Source: Planctopirus ephydatiae (GTDB lineage: Bacteria > Planctomycetota > Planctomycetia > Planctomycetales > Planctomycetaceae). Taken from it: a stretch of DNA of 64,000 bases. The stretch lies in the NCBI RefSeq assembly GCF_007752345.1, contig NZ_CP036299.1:1426001-1490000 (forward strand), in the 5' to 3' direction. The position numbers were made by a program, and so were the translations under genes. Below, in pieces: positions 28,431-37,933 of the stretch (position 1 is the first letter of the stretch; every line of letters starts with the position of its first letter). A model generated the notes under the pieces. The model had not been told where the DNA came from, did not search any database, and was given only the letters and a program-made list of their open reading frames with translations.

Positions 28431-28934
28431 TCACGTTCTCTGGTAGAGATGAATGTCGTTATCATGTTCTAGCGAAGAGTGTGGGTCGATTTCATGATAG
28501 ACGGAATGCATGGTTTCTGGTGATTCAGTCTCAGTCACAGTTCGTTCAGCATTCATCAATCGATCAATTTGTGAAACGCCATAGTTGATCGCACTGCGTA
28601 GCAAAAGTTGGCTGGCAATCGTCACTCCAGTCTGCCACAAAGTCGGTACAGCAGGTGACTGGCTGATGGGCTCTTTGAACTGCTGGATCTGAAGTTGTTT
28701 GACGATCTCCTTTCGCGTTGCCTCATCGAGTTCTACGCGCACGGGAGCCTTTTTCCCGGGGATCAACAGATACCCGGCTGCCGCTGCAATTCCTACACTC
28801 AGGAGTGGGTGCTGGCTGACCTGGAACTTCCAGTCCAGCCAGCGGCAGGCCTGAGCACTCCACTCGCTGGAATAGTGATCGAGTTGTCGCCTCAACCGCC
28901 GCATCTTCAGCCGAATTCTTTCTCGATCATCCAT
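28431..28934 (-). CDS. Membrane-associated hypothetical protein of the small stress cluster
   Basis: About 167 residues, starting at one of two adjacent ATGs (28934 or 28937). The N-terminus is strongly basic and helical (DRERIRLKMRRLRRQLD), followed by a hydrophobic segment HPLLSVGIAAAAGYLLIPG that resembles a DUF883-type anchor but sits mid-protein, then a second weakly hydrophobic part and an acidic tail. It lies between the CsbD-like gene and the YqjD/YqjE pair on the same strand. The family is not certain; a DUF883/YqjK-like role is my best guess. Confidence 0.6.
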   Translation of the reverse strand: MDDRERIRLKMRRLRRQLDHYSSEWSAQACRWLDWKFQVSQHPLLSVGIAAAAGYLLIPGKKAPVRVELDEATRKEIVKQLQIQQFKEPISQSPAVPTLWQTGVTIASQLLLRSAINYGVSQIDRLMNAERTVTETESPETMHSVYHEIDPHSSLEHDNDIHLYQRT

Positions 28935-29008
28935 CATACGTCTTTCGGCGGTGAGGCTCTCTATTGAATGGTTTCAATAGTCAACTATAGGTGCAAGAAG
29001 ACTTGTTA

Positions 29009-29434
29009 TCAGGCTCGGTCAGATCGCAGCAGCAGCGTGACGACGACTCCTGCCAGTAGTCCCACACCAAAGGCTGTCGTAATCGACTCGAGTGGACGCG
29101 ATGCAACCATTTTGTGAGCTTCCTGCATCCCCGATTCAATCCCGCTTTCAATCGATCCCAATCCCTTGCCAGCGGCATGGGCGGCTGTCTGGGCATATTC
29201 ACGAACTGTTTGTCCTGCATTGCCCAGGAAGTTCTGTCCGTTTTTTACTGCCCCTTGAACAAACTGCTCCAGTTGACGGCGTGATTCTCCGGTCTTCTTT
29301 TCCAGGAGACCCATCAATTGCTCTGTATTTCCCTGGGCCTGCTGAAGTTCGTCATCACTGATCTCACCCCAGCGTTCCCGAATCTGACCTTTCAGTTGTG
29401 TCCACTGTCCTTGAAGTTCTTCGCGAGTAATCAT
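29009..29434 (-). CDS. CsbD-like stress protein fused to a DUF883-type membrane anchor
   Basis: 141 residues from the ATG at 29434, with AAGGA nine bases upstream. Residues 1-58 are a CsbD domain (QGQWTQLKGQIRERWGEISDDELQQAQGN in essence). The middle is a helical Ala/Gly/Gln-rich stretch (QTVREYAQTAAHAAGKG), and the C-terminus has RPLESITTAFGVGLLAGVVVTLLL, a DUF883-like anchor. CsbD proteins are usually about 60-70 residues, soluble and induced by general stress; joining one to a membrane tail is less usual. It is the second gene of the minus-strand stress run. Confidence 0.75.
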   Translation of the reverse strand: MITREELQGQWTQLKGQIRERWGEISDDELQQAQGNTEQLMGLLEKKTGESRRQLEQFVQGAVKNGQNFLGNAGQTVREYAQTAAHAAGKGLGSIESGIESGMQEAHKMVASRPLESITTAFGVGLLAGVVVTLLLRSDRA

Positions 29435-29537
29435 ATTTATCGATTCCTTATAAAAGGCCACTGTATTGAACGAGCGTTCGGTCGTTGTGATCTGTCGGTA
29501 GCAGGTTAGCGATCCATGCTTTCCACAGAGATTTCAT

Positions 29538-29708
29538 TTAAATAGAGGGGCGACGTACTCCCCCCATAATCAGGCTCAATAAGAACAATATGATGAACAC
29601 CACGAATAACAGTTTTGCAATCCAGGCGGCTGTACCAGCAATCCCCCCAAATCCCAATACGCCGGCAATAATTGCCACAATCAAAAATGTCAGTGCCCAG
29701 CTCAACAT
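29538..29708 (-). CDS. DUF1328 (YtjA-like) small membrane protein
   Basis: 56 residues from the ATG at 29708, with GGAG seven bases upstream; the frame is open further up but without domain or binding site. The protein is two membrane helices: [33 protein letters not shown] and [13 protein letters not shown]. This is the DUF1328/YtjA family signature ([17 protein letters not shown]). Members commonly sit beside CsbD and YqjD-type stress genes, as here. It is the first gene of the run in transcription order, so a promoter is expected just above 29708. Confidence 0.85.
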   Translation of the reverse strand: MLSWALTFLIVAIIAGVLGFGGIAGTAAWIAKLLFVVFIILFLLSLIMGGVRRPSI

Positions 29709-30592
29709 GATGCTCTCCAATCTTTCGAATGCGTCATTTCTACAGGCGTGAGACATCGCCGGGCTTTTGCAAAGCATTTCCAGCTTCGGGACTCACACAG
29801 AGGAAATGACTGTGAGGAATTGTTCGATTCACAGCCGTCAATCGAAAATTTGCGTTAACTGAGAGTCGTTACAAAGCACGGGTCATGCCAAACGCTCTAA
29901 AGTCACCGATCGACTCGCAAAATCCTGTTTTCGACCCCTATCGATGGCTGATGACCACCCAACTGGTTGCCAATCGACCAGTTTGAAGTCGAAATCGCCT
30001 CATTTCACACGGCACAGAGATGCGGTCTCTGTCGAGAAGATGCATTTCATGCGGTGAGCTGGCTCCATGGGGGCTTTCCATTCGTCAGCCCGAGTCATGA
30101 CAGAGCAGCCGAAATATTGCTGAAAAACGCTCCCGGAAATGGGCGGCTTTCAATCGTTGCAGCCAGACGGCATTCAATCTGGCTTGCACGGATTCCACAA
30201 ACTGACAGCGCTGTAAGTGCCATGCTTGCGGCTCCGAGCAAGCATGCGCGACAGATTCTCAATGCGCCATTAATTGCGTAATGCGTATCACAGCGCAATG
30301 AACGGCAGGCTCACAGGCACAAAACTTTTGAATCCGGGGTACGAAATTTGCCTGATGATTTTGATCAACCAGCCTGATCCCTCCAACAAGCGGCTCAACA
30401 AGACCAGACTATTTCTTTCTGATCCCAACGGGATACGAAAGCTGGCCAAGAGTTGCATCGCGCCCAGTTCCAACAACTTTCCAAGAGTGCAATCCATGCC
30501 GCCTGGGGCATCGCATTATGACCTTTTCATCCGCGATCACAAGCTGTGATTTGCATACCTTCGATCTTCAATTTTCTATCAGGAGTAACATT
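29709..30592. other. Long intergenic region with dyad symmetries
   Basis: Nearly 900 bases between the divergent DUF1328 gene and a small plus-strand gene. No frame here has a credible start or family. Two symmetric sites stand close together: the 10-bp palindrome ACAGCGCTGT at 30205-30214 and a hairpin at 30221-30246. The promoter for the minus-strand stress genes should be near 29720-29800; no clear box is seen. Confidence 0.45.
30221..30246. other. Perfect 9-bp inverted repeat
   Basis: CATGCTTGC (30221-30229) and GCAAGCATG (30238-30246) form a perfect stem around an 8-nt loop. No T run follows on either strand, so it is not a simple terminator. An operator or small-RNA hairpin are both possible. 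Confidence 0.4.
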
Positions 30593-30811
30593 TTGATCCT
30601 TCAGACTACCGCCAGTCATTTGTTCAAAACACTAGTGAAGCGATCACAACCACGAAAAGAGTCGCTGGATCGGCAGTGGAACGATCCCTCCGTCGAGGAA
30701 ATTTTTCTTGCCTGCCAGCAGATTCAGTCTGAGTGGCCCCCCGCAGAAAAGCGCAGACGTCGATGTGCGGCCTTTCTGTGGAATGACGAATTGCCCCTTC
30801 AATCCCATTAA
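30593..30811 (+). CDS. Small basic hypothetical protein with TTG start
   Basis: 72 residues. The start is a TTG at 30593, chosen because AGGAG lies seven bases before it; an in-frame ATG at 30518 has no such site. The sequence is basic and helical with a conserved-looking core, DPSVEEIFLACQQIQSEW followed by PPAEKRRRR. A Trp followed by an E/R-rich turn recalls small proteins I associate with planctomycetes, but I cannot name a family. It precedes the DHH phosphoesterase gene on the same strand by 184 bp. Confidence 0.5.
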   Translation: MILQTTASHLFKTLVKRSQPRKESLDRQWNDPSVEEIFLACQQIQSEWPPAEKRRRRCAAFLWNDELPLQSH

Positions 30812-30995
30812 ATCTGAAGGTGAAGACGTGTACTTCAGTCACCATCAACCGACTAAGCAGCACGATTTTGGCTGTTAATCCAACGTGCAGATCCCGTTGA
30901 TGGAGTGGTTTCAATCGACCATTGAAAACCCTCTGCAAAATTTCTGTGGAAACTTTGCTGGTGAAGCAGGGCTCAAGGTATTTATCATTCGTGAT

Positions 30996-32021
30996 ATGAA
31001 CACGATTGATTGGAAACCGATTGTCCCGCTGATTGAGTCTCATCAACGCATTCTGGTATCGAGCCATGTTCGACCAGACGCAGATGCCATTGGATCAGCG
31101 TTAGGCTTAGCCTGTCTGCTCAAACATCTCGGCAAGACAGTACGCATTGTGAATCCCTCGGCACCGCCGGCCAATCTGTTCTGGATTGACCCCGAGCAGA
31201 TGGTCGAAACGTTTGGCGGCTCTGTGAATGGTGCCAGCCTGGCAGAGACCGACTTGCACATCATTGTCGATACCAGCGCCTGGCAACAATTGGGCGAACT
31301 CGGCAAATGGATGCGTACGACAACCATTCCCCGGATCGTCATCGATCATCACGTCAGCAGTGACGATCTGGGAGCTATGGAGTTCAAAGACACTCGATCC
31401 GAAGCGACAGGCTCTCTAATTTTCCGTCTCTGCGAATTCATGAATGTTCCTCTGACGCAAGTTGCAGCGACGGCCCTCTATGCGGCTATTGCCACTGATA
31501 CAGGCTGGTTCCGCTTTCCTGCCACCAACGCGCAGACGATGCAGATTGCGGGATCGCTCATGGAGCGGGGGGCCGACCCCACAGATATCTACCGTCATCT
31601 GTACGAGCAATCGACCCTTGCCAGGCTCCACCTTTGTGGCCGCGTTTTAGGTCGTGCTCAACTCGATGCCGATGGCCTCCTCGCATCGACAGTCGTTAAA
31701 TGGAGCGATTTCGTCGAACTCGGAGCTGTTCCGGCAGATACCGAAGACCTTGTTAACGAATGTCTGCGCATTGCCGGCACCAGAGCCGCCTACATCGGTG
31801 TTGAACAGATGAATAGCCAGATCAAATTCAGCTTTCGCAGTCGTGGCGGACTGAATGTAGCTTCCATTGCCGAAAAGTTCGGGGGTGGTGGTCATAAACA
31901 GGCTGCCGGTGCAACTCTTCCCGGCCCGCTCGATTTGGCTCACGCTCGAGTTCATGCAGCCATGCTTGAAGGCTTGAAAGCCCTTCCCGATCCTGCCAGC
32001 AGCACGATTCCTGCCAGTTAA
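30996..32021 (+). CDS. nrnA: DHH/DHHA1 phosphoesterase (NrnA-type oligoribonuclease/pAp phosphatase)
   Basis: 341 residues from the ATG at 30996 (MNTIDWKPIV), chosen by family alignment; the frame stays open to an ATG at 30885 and no start has a strong binding site. DHH motifs in order: SSHVRPDADAIGSALGL, HIIVDTS, VIDHHVSSDDLG, and YAAIATDTGWFRFP. The DHHA1 end is FGGGGHKQAAGA. NrnA-type enzymes degrade nanoRNAs and remove the 3'-phosphate of pAp, in the cytoplasm, with manganese. It stands alone here, with no ribosome-maturation gene neighbour as seen in some genomes. Confidence 0.88.
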   Translation: MNTIDWKPIVPLIESHQRILVSSHVRPDADAIGSALGLACLLKHLGKTVRIVNPSAPPANLFWIDPEQMVETFGGSVNGASLAETDLHIIVDTSAWQQLGELGKWMRTTTIPRIVIDHHVSSDDLGAMEFKDTRSEATGSLIFRLCEFMNVPLTQVAATALYAAIATDTGWFRFPATNAQTMQIAGSLMERGADPTDIYRHLYEQSTLARLHLCGRVLGRAQLDADGLLASTVVKWSDFVELGAVPADTEDLVNECLRIAGTRAAYIGVEQMNSQIKFSFRSRGGLNVASIAEKFGGGGHKQAAGATLPGPLDLAHARVHAAMLEGLKALPDPASSTIPAS

Positions 32022-32201
32022 GGCGAATCAGTAAACCTGAATCATTCCATATTTTCAGATCGGTGTATTTCGATGGGTTGAGTGCTGCGGTATACTCAGA
32101 AGTCTACGGCGGGCTCTTAAAGTGCTGACATGAAGATTCTCTTGTGAGCATTTGACAGTCCTTCCCTCCCACCCGAATTCCCACCGAGCGGTGTTTCCTT
32201 T

Positions 32202-32855
32202 ATGACGACCAAACCCAGCGTGGCGTCTGAGTCTGAGGGAGCCCATCCCTCACCTCCGGCAGAGGCGATCGTCTCGCAAACTTCAACGGATTTGGCGCCA
32301 TCGCGACGCGACGCTGTCGCCGCCATGCTCGCTTGTGGATCGTTTCTGGCAGCTGTCGCCATTCCTGTCTCTGCCGCAGTCGGCCTGACTCTCGATCCAC
32401 TCCTCAGAAAGTCCGGTAGTTCTGCGGGTTCATCCACAGAAGGCAACGCGGCAGCAGAACTTGCGAGTGGATTTCTGCCAATTATCAGTTTCGACGAGCT
32501 TCCTGAAGATGGGACTCCTGTCAAAAGTGTGGTGCGGATTGATGTCCGCGATGCCTGGCAGGTTTTTCCTGATCAGCCAGTCGGAACCATCTATCTGAGA
32601 AGATTTCCAGATCGAACCGTCGTGGTCTTCAGTGATATTTGTCCGCATCTGGGTTGCAAAGTTGATTACGAAGCCGATCAAAGCCGGTTTTTCTGTCCCT
32701 GTCACTCCAGTGCTTTTGCTCTCGATGGCCAGGCCATGAATAAAGTCTCGCCCCGGCCGCTGGATCAATTGGAAGCACGCATTGATCCCGCCGGTATGGT
32801 CTGGGTCAAGTATCAGGAATTTCGAACCGGGATCCCGGAAAAAGTCGTTGTTTGA
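32202..32855 (+). CDS. Rieske iron-sulfur protein of a bc-type complex
   Basis: 217 residues. After a polar N-terminus comes a twin-arginine-like signal anchor (PSRRDAVAAMLACGSFLAAVAIP at about 32-54), typical of Tat-exported Rieske subunits. The 2Fe-2S site is complete: CPHLGC and CPCHSS, both pairs of Cys and His present. It is followed at 32955 by the cytochrome b gene, so the two encode a quinol-oxidising bc complex of the inner membrane. No strong ribosome binding site precedes the start. Confidence 0.88.
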   Translation: MTTKPSVASESEGAHPSPPAEAIVSQTSTDLAPSRRDAVAAMLACGSFLAAVAIPVSAAVGLTLDPLLRKSGSSAGSSTEGNAAAELASGFLPIISFDELPEDGTPVKSVVRIDVRDAWQVFPDQPVGTIYLRRFPDRTVVVFSDICPHLGCKVDYEADQSRFFCPCHSSAFALDGQAMNKVSPRPLDQLEARIDPAGMVWVKYQEFRTGIPEKVVV

Positions 32856-32954
32856 CAGCCCACCACAGACCTCGAACTCGACTCCATATCATCAAGCTTG
32901 AAGTGTCAGTTCGGCGTACAGCAGGTTCACGCTGGCATTGAGGAATGCGGCAAA

Positions 32955-34787
32955 ATGCATCGAGTGAGTCATTGGTTAGAAGCACGCACCGGATTGATCA
33001 CCTGGTTTCGAGAGCTGGCAAACGCTCCCGTAGCGGGTGGCCCGCGCTGGCGTTACGCCTGGGGGTCAGTGCTGGTTGTCCTCTTTATCACTCAACTCGT
33101 CACTGGCCTCGCCATGGCGGGCACATATTCGCCAGGCCGCCTTTCCTCGTGGGAGAGCACTTTCTACATCCAGCATCAATTGCATTGGGGCTGGCTAGTC
33201 CGCGGAATTCACCATTATGCCGCCCAGGCGATGGTCGTCGCTCTGGCTTTACAGGTGCTGCAGATCGTCTGGGATCGCTGGTATCTTGCACCTCGTGAAT
33301 TGAGCTTCTGGGCCACGATTGCCGGCGGGCTCTGTATTTTGGGATTGTCGCATACCGGCTATCAGCTCCCTGGTGACCAGCGCGCTCATGCAGCGACCAG
33401 CATTTTTCTGAACATCATGTCTTCAGCCCCGGTGGCCGGTCCTTATTTGCAGGAACTGGTGCAGGGGAGCAGTCGTTACGGAAACCTCACCTTATCGCGG
33501 CTCTACGTTCTGCATGTGGGCTTACTTCCACTCGCTTATCTGGCTGTGCTGTGCCTGCAATCCCTTTTGTGGCGAGCTGAAGCCAGGCGAAACCGGCCGG
33601 ATGAAGTCCCGCTCAACGCGACTCGATTCTGGCCCGGGCAGGCACTTCGCAATGGAATCTTTTCATTGCTGGCTGTCGTCGCTGTTATTGGTTTGACTTT
33701 GACACAACCGGCTGAGCTGGGAGCCCCCATGAACCCTGCTGAGGCATTTTCTGCTGCCCGGCCGGAATGGTATTTTCTGTTTCTGTTCCGCTTCCTGAAG
33801 TTCGAATTCGTTCAACAACTGGGCGGCCTGGTGTTCGGTGCGATTTACCTGCCCACACTCATTGGCCTGGTCATCCTGATCATGCCCTGGACGGGACGTT
33901 CCCGATGGGGTCACAAGGCGAATGTCGCCTTTCTGCTGCTCCTTTTCGCAGGTGTGGGTTATCTCACTGTCACCACTTTGCGAGAAGATGCTCTCAATGT
34001 CGATCATCAACTCGCGCTGCACCACAGCGAGCAACTCGCCCAACGAACAGTTGATCTTGCTTCGCAGACTGGTATTCCAGCCAGTGGTGCTGTCTCTTTG
34101 CTGGTCAACGATCCACTCACACAGGGGCCACGGCTATTTCAGAAGAATTGTGCTGCTTGTCATCACCACGAAGCTGTCGCGGCTAGCCATGCAGCGCATC
34201 CTCCCCAAATCTCGGCGGCGGATTTGAGTCAGTTCGGCTCACGCGAATGGATGAAAGCCATTCTGATCGATTATGCCACCGTTCTGGCTCCGCTCAAAAA
34301 TCACTCCGATGCCACCGTCTCAGCCCGGTTTCTCGAAGGCGATATGGCCAGCTGGTCCAGTGATAACCGCGATCTGTTATTGGCTCCAGAAAATGCCACC
34401 AGCCTGGCGGCACTGCTCGAATTCATGGCGCAGCAGTCCGGCCGGAAAGATCTGGGGACCATTGATGAGAAACTGGCGCTGCAAGGTCGTGAAGTCTTTG
34501 CCACAGGCAAGCTCGCCAGTGGAAGTCTGTCATCCGCCTGCATCGACTGCCATGCCATGCACGTTCGCGGCGAAGACAAGCCTCTTGCCGAAAACTCCGT
34601 GACAGGAGCACCCACACTCACAGGTTATGGCGGCGGTGCCTGGCTCACGCAGTTCCTGAAAGCACCCGGTAGCGACGATTACTTTGGTGCGAAAAACGCA
34701 ATGCCCGCATTCGATAAGTTACCCCCACGAGAACTCGAAATGCTCGTGCAATGGATGACGGGAGATTACTGGCTACCGGCAAGATAA
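32955..34787 (+). CDS. Cytochrome b fused to a di-haem cytochrome c domain
   Basis: 610 residues from the ATG at 32955, preceded by GAGGAA. An N-terminal cytochrome b part has the haem ligands in helices B and D (HHYAAQAMVV; later a His in LYVLHVGLLPL), and the b6-like GYQLPGDQ. The subunit IV-like part holds PEWY (ARPEWYFLFLFRFLKFE region), the quinol-site motif. After about residue 340 comes a soluble part with two c-type haem sites: CAACH at 399-403 and CIDCH at 529-533. So one polypeptide combines cytochrome b6, subunit IV and two cytochromes c. With the Rieske gene upstream, the pair could form a complete quinol:electron-acceptor oxidoreductase. Confidence 0.88.
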   Translation: MHRVSHWLEARTGLITWFRELANAPVAGGPRWRYAWGSVLVVLFITQLVTGLAMAGTYSPGRLSSWESTFYIQHQLHWGWLVRGIHHYAAQAMVVALALQVLQIVWDRWYLAPRELSFWATIAGGLCILGLSHTGYQLPGDQRAHAATSIFLNIMSSAPVAGPYLQELVQGSSRYGNLTLSRLYVLHVGLLPLAYLAVLCLQSLLWRAEARRNRPDEVPLNATRFWPGQALRNGIFSLLAVVAVIGLTLTQPAELGAPMNPAEAFSAARPEWYFLFLFRFLKFEFVQQLGGLVFGAIYLPTLIGLVILIMPWTGRSRWGHKANVAFLLLLFAGVGYLTVTTLREDALNVDHQLALHHSEQLAQRTVDLASQTGIPASGAVSLLVNDPLTQGPRLFQKNCAACHHHEAVAASHAAHPPQISAADLSQFGSREWMKAILIDYATVLAPLKNHSDATVSARFLEGDMASWSSDNRDLLLAPENATSLAALLEFMAQQSGRKDLGTIDEKLALQGREVFATGKLASGSLSSACIDCHAMHVRGEDKPLAENSVTGAPTLTGYGGGAWLTQFLKAPGSDDYFGAKNAMPAFDKLPPRELEMLVQWMTGDYWLPAR

Positions 34788-34804
34788 GCAGCTCTCGCGT
34801 TCAC

Positions 34805-36007
34805 CTAATGATGCGTGCTCAGCTTAAAGATCGGCAGCAGCATCCCCAGAGCAATCGTACCAATCACCAGGCCCATCACAGCCACCATAATGGGCTCGAT
34901 CAGACTGGTGGCTGATTTGATCGAAACGGCCACCTCGCGATCATAATGATCACTCAGTTTGCCCAGCACAGTTCCCAATTGACCGGTCTGCTCTCCCGCA
35001 GCAATCATCTGCACGACCGATTTGGGAAAGACAGGGTTCGTCGCCATGATCTGAGCGATCGACTGACCAGAGGTCACATGCAAGGCCACATCGTCCATCG
35101 CATCCTGAAAGATGCGATTTCCAGCCACTTTGGCAGCGAGTTCCAGGGCAGGTAGCACAGGCACACCGGCTGAGACCGTCGCCGAAAGTGTTCTGGCAAT
35201 CCGGGCAAGAATGGTTTTACGAACCAGTGGCCCCAGAATGGGCAATTGCAGCATCAGGCGGTCGCGAAGACGTTGCCCCCAGTCCTTTGAAAGCAAATAA
35301 GCATTCGCCGCCACCAGGGCCATTACACCAAGGATCCACGCCCACCAGTAACCTGTCAGCGAATTCGAAACTGTCAGCAGAATGCGTGTCGCTGTCGGCA
35401 ACTCAATCCCCCGGCCCGCGAACATCGGAGCAATTTTCGGGAAGACATACGTCAGCAGAAAAATACAGGCTCCGACACACATCAGCAGCATGGCTGCAGG
35501 GTACATCATCGCCCCCTGCACTCTTTGCCGAGTTTCGGATTCCTGCTGAAGCTGTTCCGCCAGCCGACTGAGAATCGGCCCCAGATGACCTGTCGCTTCA
35601 CCGGCTTTGACAAGATTGATGTACCGCGCATCAAAGCTTCGCGGGAACTCACTTAAAGCGGTCGAAAAATCGTCTCCCGATTTCACACGATCTTCGATAG
35701 TCGTCAGCATCTGTTTAAGTGCGGGCGAAACCGCTTGTGAGGCCAGACCTTCCAGAGCCACGGAGAGTGCCACGCCGGCATCGACCACAACGGCCAGTTG
35801 ACTCGTCATCGAAACAATATCCGTCTGCCTGGGTTTACGTGTCAACCAGGGCTTCAATTGAAGAGAGACGGCCGACTCCACCAGTTGGACAGGATACAAT
35901 CCATCTGTTTTGAGCTGACGAACTGCCATGGCCAGCGTTTCAGCTTCCACGCTGCCCGAATGTGTCGTGCCCTGAATGTCACGTGCTGTGTAGGTAAACG
36001 TGCTCAT
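34805..36007 (-). CDS. Second GspF/PilC-type platform protein
   Basis: 400 residues from the ATG MSTFTYTARD at 36007, the usual GspF start; an ATG at 36025 is an alternative, and neither has a strong binding site. Two T2SF domains are visible (MTSQLAVVVDAGVALSVAL and ARTLSATVSAGVPVLPAL), with membrane helices AMLLMCVGACIFLLTYVFP, WWAWILGVMALVAANAYL and MVAVMGLVIGTIALGMLLP. It is the last gene of a run that also carries a GspE ATPase, a STAS protein, a response regulator and a histidine kinase. It lacks the Lys-rich linker of the GspF at 16266. Confidence 0.88.
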   Translation of the reverse strand: MSTFTYTARDIQGTTHSGSVEAETLAMAVRQLKTDGLYPVQLVESAVSLQLKPWLTRKPRQTDIVSMTSQLAVVVDAGVALSVALEGLASQAVSPALKQMLTTIEDRVKSGDDFSTALSEFPRSFDARYINLVKAGEATGHLGPILSRLAEQLQQESETRQRVQGAMMYPAAMLLMCVGACIFLLTYVFPKIAPMFAGRGIELPTATRILLTVSNSLTGYWWAWILGVMALVAANAYLLSKDWGQRLRDRLMLQLPILGPLVRKTILARIARTLSATVSAGVPVLPALELAAKVAGNRIFQDAMDDVALHVTSGQSIAQIMATNPVFPKSVVQMIAAGEQTGQLGTVLGKLSDHYDREVAVSIKSATSLIEPIMVAVMGLVIGTIALGMLLPIFKLSTHH

Positions 36008-36148
36008 CACGGGCACCAGGTCCATTGCAGGCCATCAGAGGAAATGAATCTCAAACACATCTCATCACCAGCGCAGATTTCAGATGAACTTGGCCGAGAA
36101 TCTCAATTTGAAATCTCACATGGCCCAGCCATTAACTTCTTTCCGCCA

Positions 36149-37882
36149 TTAACCTCGCAGTGGTAACCAGCCTTCATCACTCGCCTGAAAGACTTCTTCA
36201 ATCGTCGTTAAACCTTCGCGAACTTTGCGGAATCCATCGAAACGAAGTGGCATCATGCCTTGCTTCTGGGCGTAACTTTTCAGCTCTCCCAATGCTGGCG
36301 ATTGAGCAATCAGATCGCGCATGCCGTCGTCCACCACCAGCAGCTCATGGATCGCGACCCGTCCCGAAAATCCCGTGTTACGGCACTTCTTGCACCCCAC
36401 TCCGCGGAAGAATTCCTTGGCTTCCATCCCCATTTTTCCCATGGCCAGTTGCATGGCTTTGGATGGTTCATACGACTGCTTGCACTTCGGGCAGATGCGC
36501 CGGCACAGTCGCTGTGACAACACCATGTTCAGGCTGGCAGCCAGCAAATAGCTTTCGATGCCCATGTTAATCAGACGTGTCACAGCCGAGCAGGCATCGT
36601 TCGTATGCAACGTGCTGAACACCAGATGTCCCGTCAATGCTGCCTGAATCCCGATGCGGGCCGTCTCATTATCGCGGATTTCTCCCACCATGATGATATC
36701 CGGATCCTGCCTGAGCAGGCTTCTGAGCACTGCAGCAAATGACAGCCCGATTTTTTCATTCACTTGAAACTGATTGACCATCGGCAATTGAAATTCCACC
36801 GGGTCTTCCACAGTGCAGACGTTCTTTTCCATCGAAGTCACGGCATTGATGGCCGAGTAGAGCGTCGTACTTTTGCCACTTCCCGTCGGCCCCGTCACCA
36901 GGGCAATGCCATTGGGATGATGAATCTGGGCAATAAACTTCTCCAGAATCTCGGCACTGAATCCCAACTGCGAAAGTGTCAGGTTGATCTTCTGGCTGTC
37001 GAGAATTCGAATGACCACCTTCTCACCATGCGGCAATGGCAACGTGCTCACCCGCAGGTCGATAGGTCTCCCTTCCATCAAGACATGAATGCGTCCATCC
37101 TGAGGCAAGCGACGCTCACTGATGTCGAGGGTCGCCATAATCTTGATGCGCGAAGCTATCGCTGGAGCAATATGTAAAGGCAATTCGAGTGCCTGATGCA
37201 ACGCTCCATCCACGCGATAGCGCACACGAATTTGCCGTTCTGTCGGTTCGATATGCACATCGCTGGCACCATCCCGCACAGCGCTGAAGATCACATAGTT
37301 CACCAGCTTGATGATCGGGCTCTGACCGGCAAGATCAACATCAAACGAAATATCGTCTATCGATTCCTCGATTAATTCGACAGCTTCGGTGTTCACGTCA
37401 TCGATAATGTCATCGATCACAAACACTTTGGAGTTCGGCAGGTACATCTGGAATGTCCGCCGTATATCTCGACTGCTCGCCACTGCCAGTTGAATGTCGC
37501 AGCCCGAGATCTGCCGCAACTGATCGATGATAAAAATGTTCGATGGCTCTGCCGTTGCGACAGTTAATGTCTGGCGAACTTTGAACAACGGCAGAATGCA
37601 GTTTTTTTCGAGAAACTCCCGAGGCAGTAACTCGACAGCTCGTGGATCAAACAGTCGACTGTCGAGGCGAATATAAGGAATGCCGCAATCATCAGCGACG
37701 CATTCGAGCACCTGGTCTTCAGAGCAATAGCCTTGAGCGACCACAATCTCGCCCAGCAGTTGCATTCCCCCACTGCTATGCTGTTGGGCTAAAGCTTCAT
37801 CCAGATGCTCTGCACTCAGATATCCCTTCTGGACAAGCAGATCGCCAAGTCGAGGTTTATTGAGTTGAAGTAAACCAGCCAT
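36149..37882 (-). CDS. Third GspE/PilB-type ATPase, with N-terminal MshEN-like domain
   Basis: 577 residues from the [13 protein letters not shown] at 37882; a TTG at 37918 in frame is less likely. The N-terminus has the MshEN pair [21 protein letters not shown] and [19 protein letters not shown], expected of cyclic di-GMP-responsive domains. A long acidic region (about 160-195) precedes the ATPase core: [10 protein letters not shown], Walker [11 protein letters not shown] at 331-340, Walker [26 protein letters not shown], and a zinc motif CPKC plus CKKC. Its direct partner is the GspF 141 bp downstream. It follows a STAS gene by 51 bp. Confidence 0.9.
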   Translation of the reverse strand: MAGLLQLNKPRLGDLLVQKGYLSAEHLDEALAQQHSSGGMQLLGEIVVAQGYCSEDQVLECVADDCGIPYIRLDSRLFDPRAVELLPREFLEKNCILPLFKVRQTLTVATAEPSNIFIIDQLRQISGCDIQLAVASSRDIRRTFQMYLPNSKVFVIDDIIDDVNTEAVELIEESIDDISFDVDLAGQSPIIKLVNYVIFSAVRDGASDVHIEPTERQIRVRYRVDGALHQALELPLHIAPAIASRIKIMATLDISERRLPQDGRIHVLMEGRPIDLRVSTLPLPHGEKVVIRILDSQKINLTLSQLGFSAEILEKFIAQIHHPNGIALVTGPTGSGKSTTLYSAINAVTSMEKNVCTVEDPVEFQLPMVNQFQVNEKIGLSFAAVLRSLLRQDPDIIMVGEIRDNETARIGIQAALTGHLVFSTLHTNDACSAVTRLINMGIESYLLAASLNMVLSQRLCRRICPKCKQSYEPSKAMQLAMGKMGMEAKEFFRGVGCKKCRNTGFSGRVAIHELLVVDDGMRDLIAQSPALGELKSYAQKQGMMPLRFDGFRKVREGLTTIEEVFQASDEGWLPLRG

Positions 37883-37933
37883 TTCAGTTGCCGAACTTTC
37901 GAATGAGAGGCCACTCAAGACGTGGAGCCGATT

